Below, one piece after another: positions 10,791 through 21,111 of a DNA stretch of 64,000 nt; the first letter of the stretch is position 1; every line of letters begins with the position of its first letter. The stretch is from Chaetomium olivaceum. Its lineage: Eukaryota > Ascomycota > Sordariomycetes > Sordariales > Chaetomiaceae. The DNA is taken from the NCBI GenBank assembly GCA_039881045.1, contig JAYWVB010000064.1, positions 62,001-126,000 on the forward strand. Direction: 5' to 3'. The notes under the pieces are model-generated. The model saw only the letters and a program-made list of their open reading frames with translations, was not told the DNA's origin and searched no databases. The position numbers were made by a program, and so were the translations under genes.

Positions 10791-13700
10791 TTAACGAAGG
10801 GATCTGCGGCCTCGTCTCCTTGGTTTACTTGGCCACTGCGCTCTGAGGCCTGGGCTCAGCTCCTTGTAAGCAGCCCAGATTGTTGCGTTCTCCCATGGCC
10901 AGTCTTTGAATCGAAGGCGGAACGGTGCCCGACCTGCCGGCTTCTCGTATAACATGACGACACACGTGTGGTACCCTTCCCACCCGGACTCGAATGGGTC
11001 GATAAGGTCATCGGATACGTCGTTTCGATGCTCCCACGAGCATGTATCGTCTTTCCACTGGAGATAGAACATACTGCCCCGTTTCTCGAGCACATTTTCG
11101 ACAGGGTAATCCTCCTTGTTGTCGACAATGCTGGTGCTGTCTTCCATCACCATGCCCTGGGGTCCAGAAAGGGCGTTCCTTGATGTATCGTGATCTCGTA
11201 GAGCGGGGTCAAGAAGGCCTGCACTGTGAATTTCTAGCTCTGATTCCATGATTGTCGACACAGCTTGGAGATACGCGACTTGTACTACCGGCATGAAACT
11301 ATACCCAGTATCATCAGCCCCATCCATCCCGTAGGGTAGGAGAGGCGATACCATGTTGTCCCATTCTATCTCCTCCAGTTGCCCGCATACCTCCAGATCC
11401 TCTGGGTTGCGCTGTGAGCTTGTCTGTAGTTGCTCCCACATCCTAAAGCCTTCTTCTACTATAGGCATCACGCTGCCAAGCTCTGGATATCCCCGCTATG
11501 AGAAATTGGTGACGCGAACTGGGCGGAAAGGTCCCACCCATGTTCTTCGGGGCGACCCGCCGAAGCTATGGTGTCGGGGAGCTCAGGGTACGGACTGGTG
11601 CTGAGCCTATCGGCCTCGGGAGTGCTGATGTCGTATTCCCATCGCTCCAGGCAGAATGGCGCGTCCATATCGGCCGTGTTCCTCACGTATGGAACGCTCA
11701 GAGTAGGGCTGGTGCGCAGAGAGCAGTAGGCCTCGCAAGGCTAGGGGGCTCGTTGGACTGTAGCTTTCCCCTTTGGGTGGCCGTAGCTGGATGCCATGGG
11801 CCTGGGAGATATGGTATTTAAAATCCATCTCGTTGTGGAAGGCATCCTCCATCTCGTATTCCGGAAGTGGATAGGCTATAACACCGGTTTTAGTCGTGAG
11901 CTTAACAATATACCTTTCGACGTAGTCCCACATCGTAGCTTTCCGTCTCACAACGCTGTTGCAGAACATGTATGCGAAGTGTCCCTTTGCGGATGGATTG
12001 GGCAAGGACGGGACAGGAGCTACGTAGCTCTTCTCGCGCCTTGGCTCGGGATGCTAGGTAGGGGGAATCGCTGTCTCCCGAATCATGGACGCGAGCTATA
12101 GTCGGCTGCGGTGCCCAAGATTTCCCATAGCCTTCGGTTCTGAGGGATCCAGTTGTAACGCTTGATCCTTCGTTTCGACTATCCAGGCATACCGAATCAG
12201 CGCTATGGTTGCATCGATCTTCTTGCGTATGATGCTGGCTTCGGAGAGTTCGTCCTCGAAATTCCCAAAAAGAGCGGCAAGTTATCTTCGTTCGGGAACG
12301 ATAAAATAGACAGGTTTTATCCCCTAAGGAGCCTCCGGCTAGGTTTCGCTCGACGGCTGCCTTCCAAGCTCGTCATTGTTCTTTGTTGTAAAATGATCCT
12401 TGCGGAAGAGGCCGAGGACCCTTCGCCCGTGCCGCTGTCTCGCCACCTTTAGCTGAGTTTGCAACCTGGTATACTTCGCCTTGTCGGCTCCAGTGGCCTA
12501 GCTAGCCTTTCCGTACGTTTCTCCAAGCTCGGTTTGAAGGTTCGACAGCTCCTCCTCTAGCCGAAGTATAGAGCTGTCGGGGCCAACGAGGCGCATCATC
12601 TCGTCTGTCACCTCTGACGGTGTATTTTCGTCATAACGGAGGCTAATATAGTTGAGAATATCGATAAGGGGCGAGTGAATACCACGACCTAGGAATATAT
12701 CCTGAGTAATGGCCCTTATCCCTTGGCCGATGTAAGACGTTTTGTACACGTTGGTGCCTGGCCGATGCCTCGCTCCCCGATTTCGGACGGATATCCGGTA
12801 ATTTGCTGTTTAGGCGTTAGGAAGGGTCGTGTTAGGGCGGTAGGCGCAAACTCACTGTCTAGACTCTCTAGGTTACCTCGACGATAGTTATATAATTAAG
12901 GTCTATCCGGAAGACCAGCTACCTTGCCCTCTCTTACTACATTATTGTCACGGGTCGTGACAGTGTGAGGTTCATATACGCAACTCCTGGTTCGACTAGA
13001 CAGTTCGAACCACGGTCCCTCTTTTGAGGGTGTTACGCAGTGGTCAGTTGCGCCGCCCGTGACAGTTGGTTCGAACTAACCTGAGAGCGTGCGTTCGATT
13101 CTCAGTGCTGACGGCAGGCCCAAGGACGAGGCTGGATGCGGGCAAGATGAGATCAAAGCGACGCTCGAGGGGAAAAGTCGGGGGAGGCTTTTCGGGGGAG
13201 AATATGACACACTTCGAGGTAGAGCTATAACCCGAGCGCGAAGCGCGACGCGTCTTGACCTGGCGGGGCAGGGCGGCGCCTGGAGGGGAGTAGTAGTGTC
13301 ACGGGTCGTGACAGTGTGAGGTTCATATGCACAACTCCTGGTTCGACTAGACAGTTCGAACCACGGTCCCTCTTTTGAGGGTGTTACGCAGTGGTCAGTT
13401 GCGCCCGCCCGTGACAATTATTGTCGAGGATGGCCTTTGTTATCGGTTTATCCATCTTCATAGGGCAGCCATCTAGGGCAAAGTCCGTATAAAACACCGG
13501 TATATATAGGTACTCCTTCTTCCATGGAATTTTAACCAAAGGTTCGCCGATCTTGGTTTAAAACAATTTCTCGACAATACTATCCATCTCCACCTAAGAC
13601 GCATCGATATACAAGGCGTCCCAGTCAATCACACCTTCGGCGTAAGCCTTCCCAAGGATATACACGATGGGGTGGAGAAGGGGATAGGGTTCCTCGATAA

Positions 13701-14552
13701 AATGGTAGTTCATCGAGACGGTCTCATTGTTGTGGCCTTTATAGAATCTCAAAAGGATATCCATAGCGAACAGGTCTCTGCCACCGTTGTTCCCAGGGTC
13801 CGAAAGAATGCGAACGGTTATATCTTCCCAGCAAAGGACTTTGTACTAAGGTAGCGTTCTATCATCGATCTTGTTACAGACCCAGCAACACTTGGGTACC
13901 TTCTTTATATATGGATCCGTGCCATCATCAAGGTCCGTGAAGGCATCGGACTCTTCGAGGTAGCTCTATATATACTTCTCGGTGTTGCGCTTGGGCCAGA
14001 CCAGCTCATAGGAACGACATCCTATCCACATCTTGACCATACGGCAGAAAACATCATCGAGCTGGTCCAGTCCGATCTTAAAGGGCTTTCGAGAACGAAC
14101 CCAGGTGAAATGAACCAGGTATGTGAAGCCGCGGGGTCTAGGATGTTCTTGCGTTTTGGTTCGGTTCGTAGTCCGAATTTGGTGGCCAGCTCTTGTTTGG
14201 TAGTCTGAAGTATGTAACTTTTGACACGTTCGTCGACCTCAGAGCCTTGGGACCTGAAGTGCTGTGCCGACAGGTCTCGAAGATATCTGCGGGGTGTAGC
14301 CAATCTTGTGATTCTTGACCCTTCTCTGCGTATAAACCAGAAAGCAAATGCATCGGCAATGCCCTTCTCCTTCCAGCTGAGCGCTCGGAGAAGGGTTTTC
14401 CACCCACGACCTTGGGGGTCTTGGAAGAACACGCAGAAGTTGCGCCATCGATTCTCCGCATAAACAAGGTTGACTATCCTGTTATCGGCACGATCTGGTG
14501 GTAGCGGGCGTCGGTCGTTGCCGCGATGGTAAATAGGTATCGTGAAGCTCAT
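10791..14552 (-). pseudogene. Tyrosine recombinase of DUF3435/FluG type with C2H2 and chromodomain-like tail
   Basis: Degenerate minus-strand gene read from several frames. The N-terminal helical part begins MSFTIPIYHRGNDRR (14552). LCWEDITVRILSDPG and HFIEEPYPLL...VYILGKAYAEGVIDWDAL (about 13830-13600) are hallmarks of the fungal FluG-domain/DUF3435 family. LYNYRRGNLESLDS (about 12880) is the C-terminal catalytic region with the RxxR-type arginine. LRYDENTPSEVTDEMMRLVG (about 12640) follows, then C2H2-like remnants (DYVERYIV; FKYHISQAHGIQLRP, about 11930-11760). The last part (11471-10791) holds YPVENVLEKRG...YLQWKD...WEHRND, resembling a chromodomain. Families of this type include Starship 'captain' recombinases. 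Many stops and a TRIM insertion at 12946-13416 show the gene is dead. The family assignment is from recall of conserved motifs. Confidence 0.75.
12946..13416 (+). mobile_element. TRIM (miniature LTR retroelement), 471 bp, TSD ATTAT
   Basis: Two nearly identical LTRs (12946-13064 and 13297-13416) flank a 232-bp interior. The 5-bp duplication ATTAT is at 12941-12945 and 13417-13421. Two bases after the 5' LTR comes a primer-binding-site-like TGGTTCGAACTAACC (from 13067). Immediately before the 3' LTR is a purine tract GGAGGGGAGTAGTAG. The interior has no credible ORF, so the element is non-autonomous. It sits inside the recombinase pseudogene. Confidence 0.9.
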
Positions 14553-15240
14553 CGGATGTCAGTGGCGCCGCTGCCGGGGTTGGCCACGCGGTAAGCCGGG
14601 CCCGCACTCGTTCAGCTGCAGCGTCTATTTTAGTTTGGCTAGCCGTACTGTGCAAAACACTGTATCATCTGTTAGCGGAGCAATGCTCTGTTCGATCGAA
14701 GTAGCTTACCAAAAAACTGTGACTGATTGCGTGTAGAAGCAATTATCGAAATGGCGTCGAAAGATAACCTCAGCAATGAAAAAGCCAGTGGGTGCAGACA
14801 TGGCAGGTTTTGAGCCAGGCTCGTGGCCTTCATCACTGCAAGTGTGAACCGCCATGGGTTCGGCTTCCCCCCAGCCTGCTGAGGTGTTGCGGCGCTTGCA
14901 TGTGTGCCTGGGGTCTAGTACTGTGCGGGTACTGTTAACACCGAGAGGGACATTGTGCCCCGCCAGAGATGTAGGTACTTATGGGAGCGGCCTGGACTAC
15001 GAAAACTTGAGGCCACGCGCCCGCCAAAAACAGCAGTCCAAACCACGGCACACGTTGTCTGGGTGGACTTTATTTCGCCCGGAGGCACTGGGCCTATAGG
15101 GCCTTAGCGCGCTAACTACATCCAGATCAAATCGTTTTGCCTTTAACTCGTACAAGCCCCCTACTCTTCCTTCTTTCTCGCTTCACCATTTACCTCTTGC
15201 CTTGGTTGTTATTAGCAGATCAGCTTAGAGGCTACTTTCT
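14553..15240. other. No gene recognised
   Basis: About 690 bases upstream of the recombinase pseudogene. No conserved protein, RNA gene or terminal repeat seen. Confidence 0.4.
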
Positions 15241-15659
15241 TGTGACGAACCTCTCGAGGATCCTATCCTGTTAGGGTTCGGCTTCGGTGAAGGTAATCTT
15301 GCAAAGGATGCTAGGTTCGGTGCAGCCAAAAGGTGTACAACAATAGACTTGTCTCAATAGTAGGCTTGCGAGCTTGTAGCGAACTGTAGCTGTGATTGCT
15401 AACTGGAGAACTTCCAGAGTTCTCCAGTATGGTTGGCTATATACCTATCTAAGTTCTAGGTGCTCAGTGTGCTCAGTTTCTTCAGTCACTGATCACACTG
15501 ATCACCTCGTACGGGTCGGACATCTGATTGGTGGTTGGTCCTGGGTGCTCAGTCGGCTCAGTCTGTTTCCCGACTGAGCACACTGATCACCTTGTTACAC
15601 CTTGATTGGTCCGGGGCGTCCCGCGCCCCGGGCCCCCACTTGCTGGCATATCCGTGACA
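15241..15659 (+). repeat. LTR-like repeat (TGTGACGAACC...CCGTGACA)
   Basis: 419 bases with TG...CA-like ends. Its first ~190 bases match the copies at 6238-6307 and 32887-33073, both in reverse orientation. The interior contains repeated CAGTG(T)GCTCAGT and TGATCAC words. The flanking pentamers (TTTCT, then CATTG) do not match, so a target duplication is not supported. It joins a pogo fragment directly on its right. Confidence 0.6.
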
Positions 15660-16671
15660 CATTGCGACTACCGACAATGGCTGGACTACCAATACAGTTG
15701 GCCTTGAGTGGATCAAGCACTTCGACTACCACACGGCACCCCGGACAAAGGGCATATACCGGTTATTGATCCTCGACGGCCACGAAAGCCACCACTCCAC
15801 CGAGTTCGAGCTCTACTGCCGGGACAACAAGATCATCACACTCTGCATGCCTACACACTCCTCCCACAAGTGCCAGCCACTTGATGTTGGCTGCTTCGGG
15901 CCACTGAAACAGGCATACGGTCGCCTGATCGAGGAGCTGATGCGCGCACACATCAACCATATCACCAAGCTCGAGTTCCTTTGTGCCTTTCGCGAAGCCT
16001 TCTTTGCTTCCATGACAGAGAGGAATATCCAGGGTGGCTTTGCAGGAGCTGGCATCGTACCGTACGATCCAGAGAGGGTGCTTTCCAAGCTGGATATAAG
16101 ACTTCGTACGCCAACACCCCCGACCTCACGGCCCGGTACTGCACAACCTTGGGTCTCTAAAACCCCACACAACGCCTAGGAAGCAAGCTTATAGTCAAAC
16201 CTTATTAAGATTCGCATTGCCAGCCATTAAAATAGCTCCCCAGCTTCAATGGTAGCTGCTGTTGACCAGCTTACCAAAGGTACAATGGCTGTAATGCACC
16301 AAGTAGCTCTTCTTCAGTCAGAGGTCTCTACGCTCCGCAAGGCCAACGAGGCTCTAAGCAAGCGCCGGAAAGCCAAAAGAATACGCATACAGCTTGGAGG
16401 GGCACTTACTATACAAGATGCACAGGATCTACTGGACCAGAGGGCTGTAGGTAAGGGGGCACTGCAGGAAACGCAGCCGGGATAGTAGTGGTGCAGAGGG
16501 GCTCGTGCGAAGGTTCGGCGCTGTAGTAAGTGTGGCAAGCCTGGCCATAATGCGCGCACTTGCCGGGGGGCCGCAGAAGTGTCTGATTCAGCTGTTTCCG
16601 ATGTAATTGTAGTTAGTTCTTAGCATTTGTTGTGTTGTAATTGGGAATAGTAGTCGCAAAGTGGTGGAGAG
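15660..16671 (+). pseudogene. Pogo/Fot1-type element, 3' part, split by a large insertion
   Basis: Encodes the second half of a pogo transposase. YRLLILDGHESHHS carries the second catalytic Asp, and HKCQPLDVGCFGPLKQAY the third. A helical region follows (16249-16485), then a CCHC zinc knuckle, CSKCGKPGHNARTC (about 16520-16563). A stop follows ...KTPHNA near 16178. The 5' half is replaced by the LTR-like repeat. The element's right end appears at 28740-28783: GGTCGCTCGCTTATA occurs twice there and ends before TA, just as the intact pogo at 35931-37777 ends with a doubled word before TA. The two parts are therefore separated by the 12-kb insertion. Confidence 0.75.
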
Positions 16672-17330
16672 CAAGGCTCTCAACAACTCAAATCAATCAG
16701 ATATCAGCTTATATTTGCGTTGATTGACTCTTCACCGAGGGATATTTGTGTCAAGATTACAAGGTTAGGACCACGCCTTTGGCGTGTGGTCGCCAAGGCG
16801 TAATCAAACCCCCCGAGGTGGACCCAGGAGACCAGATGCGGTATTTTTCAGGGTCAGATGCCCGCACACAGCTGTTTGCACCAGACACAGACATCACGAC
16901 GGTTGCACTGCAGTAGTTGACCATCAATTGGCTCAACTGACCGTAATTACACTGTTTTCACTACGTTTGACTGTCCCATCTCGGTATCCGTGGCTGTGGG
17001 TTTTCCAACAATTTGCGTTGAGAGTAACTAAGTTATATTTTAGTCAAATAATTGCAAATAAAAAGTGGGCCTCATATGCAACCCTAACCCTGACCATCGC
17101 CCCCTTTATTTCCCTGGCTCAAGTGCATCAAATATATCAAAAATGCAGTCAAATTGAACGAATTTGCAATCGCTAGAAAAGCTCAAAAACGCAATAAAAC
17201 TGCGATCTACCAAATCGTGTTTTTTTCTGACTAAGCAAGTGGCAACTGGTCCTCTTGGTGTCCTCCCCTGGACTTAGCTGACCTCCTGGCTCGGCCGACA
17301 CCCACATCCTCGACCACAAACGCCAGCGCT

Positions 17331-19581
17331 TTACAACTCCTTGTTTCCTACCCAATTCTTCACACATTGAAGCATGTTTATTGGATCTACGTGAAGCGAA
17401 TGTCGTTGGTAGCCTACACAGTGTTTGGCGCGACTAAACAGTCGCTCGCACTCGGCGGACATCGCTGGGATTGACAGGTAGTCAAATGCCATCCTTGACA
17501 ACCGTGGGTACTGCTGGGCGTGAGCCTTCCACCATTCGAGCGGTTTGACTACCTTCTTTGACCGGCTGGAGAGGTATTCGGTAACCTCATCTTCGTGATA
17601 GTTCACGTCTTCGTCGTGGGAGTGGAAACCGCTAAGGAAGCTGTTACTTCCCTGGCCTTCCTGCGACTCCATACCGCCCATGATGGTCCCAGGATCAGCT
17701 GGAACTTCCTCTACGGCGTACTGTTCCTGAAAGCATTGCTTGAAGGTGGCGATGTGGTAGTCGACTCTGTATCTAGGGAGGTATTTCTCCATCCATCTTG
17801 TTTGGTATCCCGGGTGTAAGATCATCGCAATCCAGTATGCTGGAGAATCGTCAAGGAGGTCGATATATTCTTGGAGTTTTGTCAGGGCAGACTTGATCCC
17901 CTTCTGGATGCTCCGTGTCCGTGTCGGTTCATCAACATCCGCCTGGATAGTCGTTGCTTGCGATACCGTTATCGAGCGCTGACTTGGAAGGTCAAGCTCG
18001 TACTCGATGAGATGTGCCGGTATTCGATGTTGGCGTTGTGGTCTTTGCGATGGGGTTGGTGGTGGTGCTATCTCTGATGTAGAGTCTGTCGCGCCAGAGT
18101 GGTCTAGCAAGCTGCTTCGCAGGAAGTATAGTGCGAACCCCTAGTAAAGTCGACTCTTTATTGCCTTCAAACGACGTAGTAACAGTTGCGAATGGCTTCA
18201 GTACTGACTGAATCTCTGTTAGTATAACCTAATCCTCGGCGGTAAGGATGTCTTCCTGGGATAGTCCATCTTTCTCAGCTACAGACTGTATGCAGTAGAG
18301 ATCGACAGACTCCCTGAGTCGAATCGCACGCTCAATCATCAAGAAAACTGAGTTCCACCGCGTTTCGTTGTCGGCCACAAGTTGTAAGGAGGCTGCCGGG
18401 TCTAACAGGGTATTGAAGTCGCCAACTGCAGTAGCTGATGCCTGTTTAAACTGGGTAACCTTGACAAAGGTATCGCGGCGTTGCGGGCTTCGGCGAATGT
18501 AGTGTACAATGTGGTGGAGTTTCCCAACTGGCGCATGTGTATCCCCCTCTTTCCACTCCTTATTGCTGGCTTCGAGGAATGCTTTTGCGGCAAGGTTGAC
18601 GATGTGCCCGATACAGCGAATTCGGCGGCGCTTCTTCTCTTGGGCGAGGCTCCGAGAGGTTGCTAGTGTAGGCTCGATGTGAGTAAGGATAGCCGCGATA
18701 CATGTGTCGTTTGAGGATGCATTGTCGCTTTGGAAATGCCCGACTGGCTGTATTTCGAAGTCGCGTATGACGCTCAAGATCTTGGTAGCTTGCGCCTCGC
18801 CAGAGTGAGAGCCTTGGAGTTGGACCATTCCCAACAACTTTGCTCGAAGGTTGAACTGCGCGTCGATGAAATGCGCGACAATAGCAAGCAATGTATGCGA
18901 GTTGGGGGAGGTCCACGTATCGAAAGAGAGGTGTTTGGTATACACTGTCGATGCCAGTGTCTTCTTAAGCGCTTCCTTTTCTTGTTGATACCGTTCCTTG
19001 ACCCAGTTCCGCATTGTATTTGCTGTTGCCGGTACTGTTGATTCGAGGAGCTGGCGATTAAACAATCCAAGGATTCGACGGAGGTCCGGATCTTCAACGA
19101 TGGTAAACGGGAGGTCGTTACGAACAATGCAGGCGACAAGCGACTCCCTGACCGACTCGGCTGTTGGCTTCGGAACCGGTATACCCGCGGCAGCGTACTG
19201 CATCTCTAAGACCGACGACGACCTCATCTTCTTCAAAGGCGGCTCCTTGGCCTCGTCAAAGCGGTTGTGTTTGTTGTTAAGATGGCTGGCGGTACTGCTA
19301 GTTGCCAAACTGTTGAAGAGGCTGTCGCAGTACGTACAACACCAAAGGATGGCTCCCGCCTTACCATCGACAGCCTCAATCAGATAGCTTCCATGGCTGG
19401 CGATCCAGGACGTCCGAGGTCTCTTTTTGGCGGTCCAAGCCTCTGGGATATACCGCTTTCCTCGCAGTATTACTTTCGGCCAGTCGACGAGAGAATCGCG
19501 AGGTAATTCTGCAGTGTTGACGTCGGCCAACTCTTTCAGCTGCTTGGTCACACTCAAGCGGCCCCGCCGTAACAGGTCCAT
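17331..19581 (-). pseudogene. hAT-family transposase, nearly full length
   Basis: Two large minus-strand blocks. Block 1 (19581-18229) has a BED-type zinc finger (WCCTYCDSLF...HLNNKH), the region NDLPFTIVEDPDLRR, DDE-core motifs LSFDTWTSPNSH and FQSDNASSNDT, RCIGHIVNLAAKAFL and LVADNETRWNS. Block 2 (18110-17331) has the C-terminal part with AYWIAMILHPGYQTRWMEKY and the dimerisation motif FDYLSIPAMSAECERLFSRA. Between them the first block ends in TAG where Trp is expected (TGG-to-TAG), followed by one frameshift, so only two lesions separate it from a complete protein of about 750 residues. It is nested in the left end of the 12-kb element; a CAAAT word is repeated at 16689 and 19846, but a clean 8-bp duplication is not seen. 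Confidence 0.85.
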
Positions 19582-19857
19582 CAGAGTCCGTCAGTCAGCT
19601 GGTTCTAGCACTTGGTTGGCTCGGCAAAAGTGGTGATACGGCTGTCCATGGAAAATGCCGCAGTTGTGTGTGGTCAGGGGTCAGGGGTTGCAGTGCTGTG
19701 GCTGTTGTGTGGCGACTGAGGGCATCTTGCAGTGCCCCAGCCACTATATGGGCTTGGCAAATATCCAATCAAATATGCCTCGTATTTGGTTTGCTGGGAG
19801 CCATATTTGCGTTGGTTTGACAGAGGTCATATTTGATTTGTTTGACAAATACATAGC

Positions 19858-20290
19858 GGAGCAAAGCCGGTATCAAGAAGCCGCTTGTTATTCGCTTATG
19901 CCGGGGAAGCCGTTGATAGACGATTTACGCCGATGAGCGGTTCAATATGGAAGACGGTTCGGAAATGAAGCCATTCGCATCATGATCCATTGATCAACGG
20001 CTTCTCAAGGAGACGCTTCTAACGGCTGAAGCTGTTGATAAAAGTGAATTATCTATGTCTGGCTTGACTAACTCAAGCCGTTCAACGACAGTTGTTTTAA
20101 CTTAGCAATTCATCATATGAACCATCAGTTTCTCCAGCGGCTTACACTGAAGAAGCTAGTATTTAATAGCTCATGTGCTACTTATTTGCTGAAGCTGCTT
20201 AAATTTGTGAGCCGGTTTTACCAACGAGCCGTTCCTGAGCCACGAGCCGTTCCTGAGGCGCGAGCGGTAAGTATGTCATGAGGGCCGAGG
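19858..20290. repeat. Left subterminal repeat region of the 12-kb element
   Basis: Clustered short words such as GCGGTTCA, AACGGCTT, GAGCCGTTCCTGAG (twice, about 20226-20255) and CAGCGGCTT in both orientations. The same kind of words fill 28400-28715. Such arrays are typical transposase-binding sites next to the ends of EnSpm-like elements. Confidence 0.6.
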
Positions 20291-21111
20291 CAGTCCTACC
20301 CCTTACCTGAGGCAGCCACCCACCAAATTGACTTAGCGAATTTGACGCGTCGGTACCACGCCATCCTTTCTCCCGTAGTGCCGCCCGCCCGTCCCGTCTC
20401 CGCCGCTGCCCGTGGTGCCCGTCTCTGTAAGTCAGCCCCCTACTTTCAAGGTTGCGGTGAAAGCCATTACCCCTGGTTTCCAAATGCCTTCGGTTCCATT
20501 CGCTGCAGTTCGCCACGACTTGCGACATCCAATGCGCAAAGATGCCCGGGCATTCACGAGTCATTATGGCGCAGCCAATTGTGATGGGACAGTGTCTAGT
20601 ATTTGCCCTTATTACCTGTTACCCCCGACGAAGTTTGAGCTAAGTACATAGGTAGTTGACATATGCTGATGGGACTTTCGGACAGTATCTCTACCAATCC
20701 CGACTGCGTCGTGCCACCCCCCCAGGCCTACTTCAAGCCATGTATGCCCGTTCCATGCATCGTGCCGCAACGGCTCAAAGCTGATAAGATGTTAGCCCGT
20801 ACACTAACAGGCCTTCTCCACGCAAGAGGCCGGTATGTCCAGTTCTTTTGCTGGTCCCTGTAGTTGCTTAAGGCTAATGGAACCCGTTAGCACCGACAAC
20901 ACAAGCCTTACTTCACGCCAGGCAATATCTTGTACGTACAAGAAGGGTAGAAGGCTGGCTTCAAGTTCTGTATATGACTGATTCGACTAATCGAGATCAC
21001 TGCGTAGTCCTCTATTACTATACTGTCGCCCCCGGCGACCCCTCCTTTGTTAGTATACGATCATGGCGTTGGAACTTGTGGTAGGATATGTAATTAACCT
21101 GGTATAGCATC
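20291..21111. other. Leader of the accessory gene; no gene seen
   Basis: About 820 bases between the subterminal repeats and the first gene of the 12-kb element; it probably contains that gene's promoter. No conserved coding sequence seen. Confidence 0.4.

Noticed and set aside
12985..13095. tRNA-like words (GGTTCGA, GTTCGATTC) in and after the TRIM LTR
   Set aside because: No full cloverleaf with acceptor, D and anticodon arms can be built; explained by LTR and primer-binding site.
17080..17100. Telomere-like CCCTAACCCTG word (also near 29605 and 58744)
   Set aside because: At most two units each; too short for an interstitial telomere and flanked by ordinary sequence.
16689..19853. 8-bp hAT target duplication around the nested hAT (CAAATCAA / CAAATACA)
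   Set aside because: Only the first five bases agree and the inner termini do not form a convincing inverted repeat.
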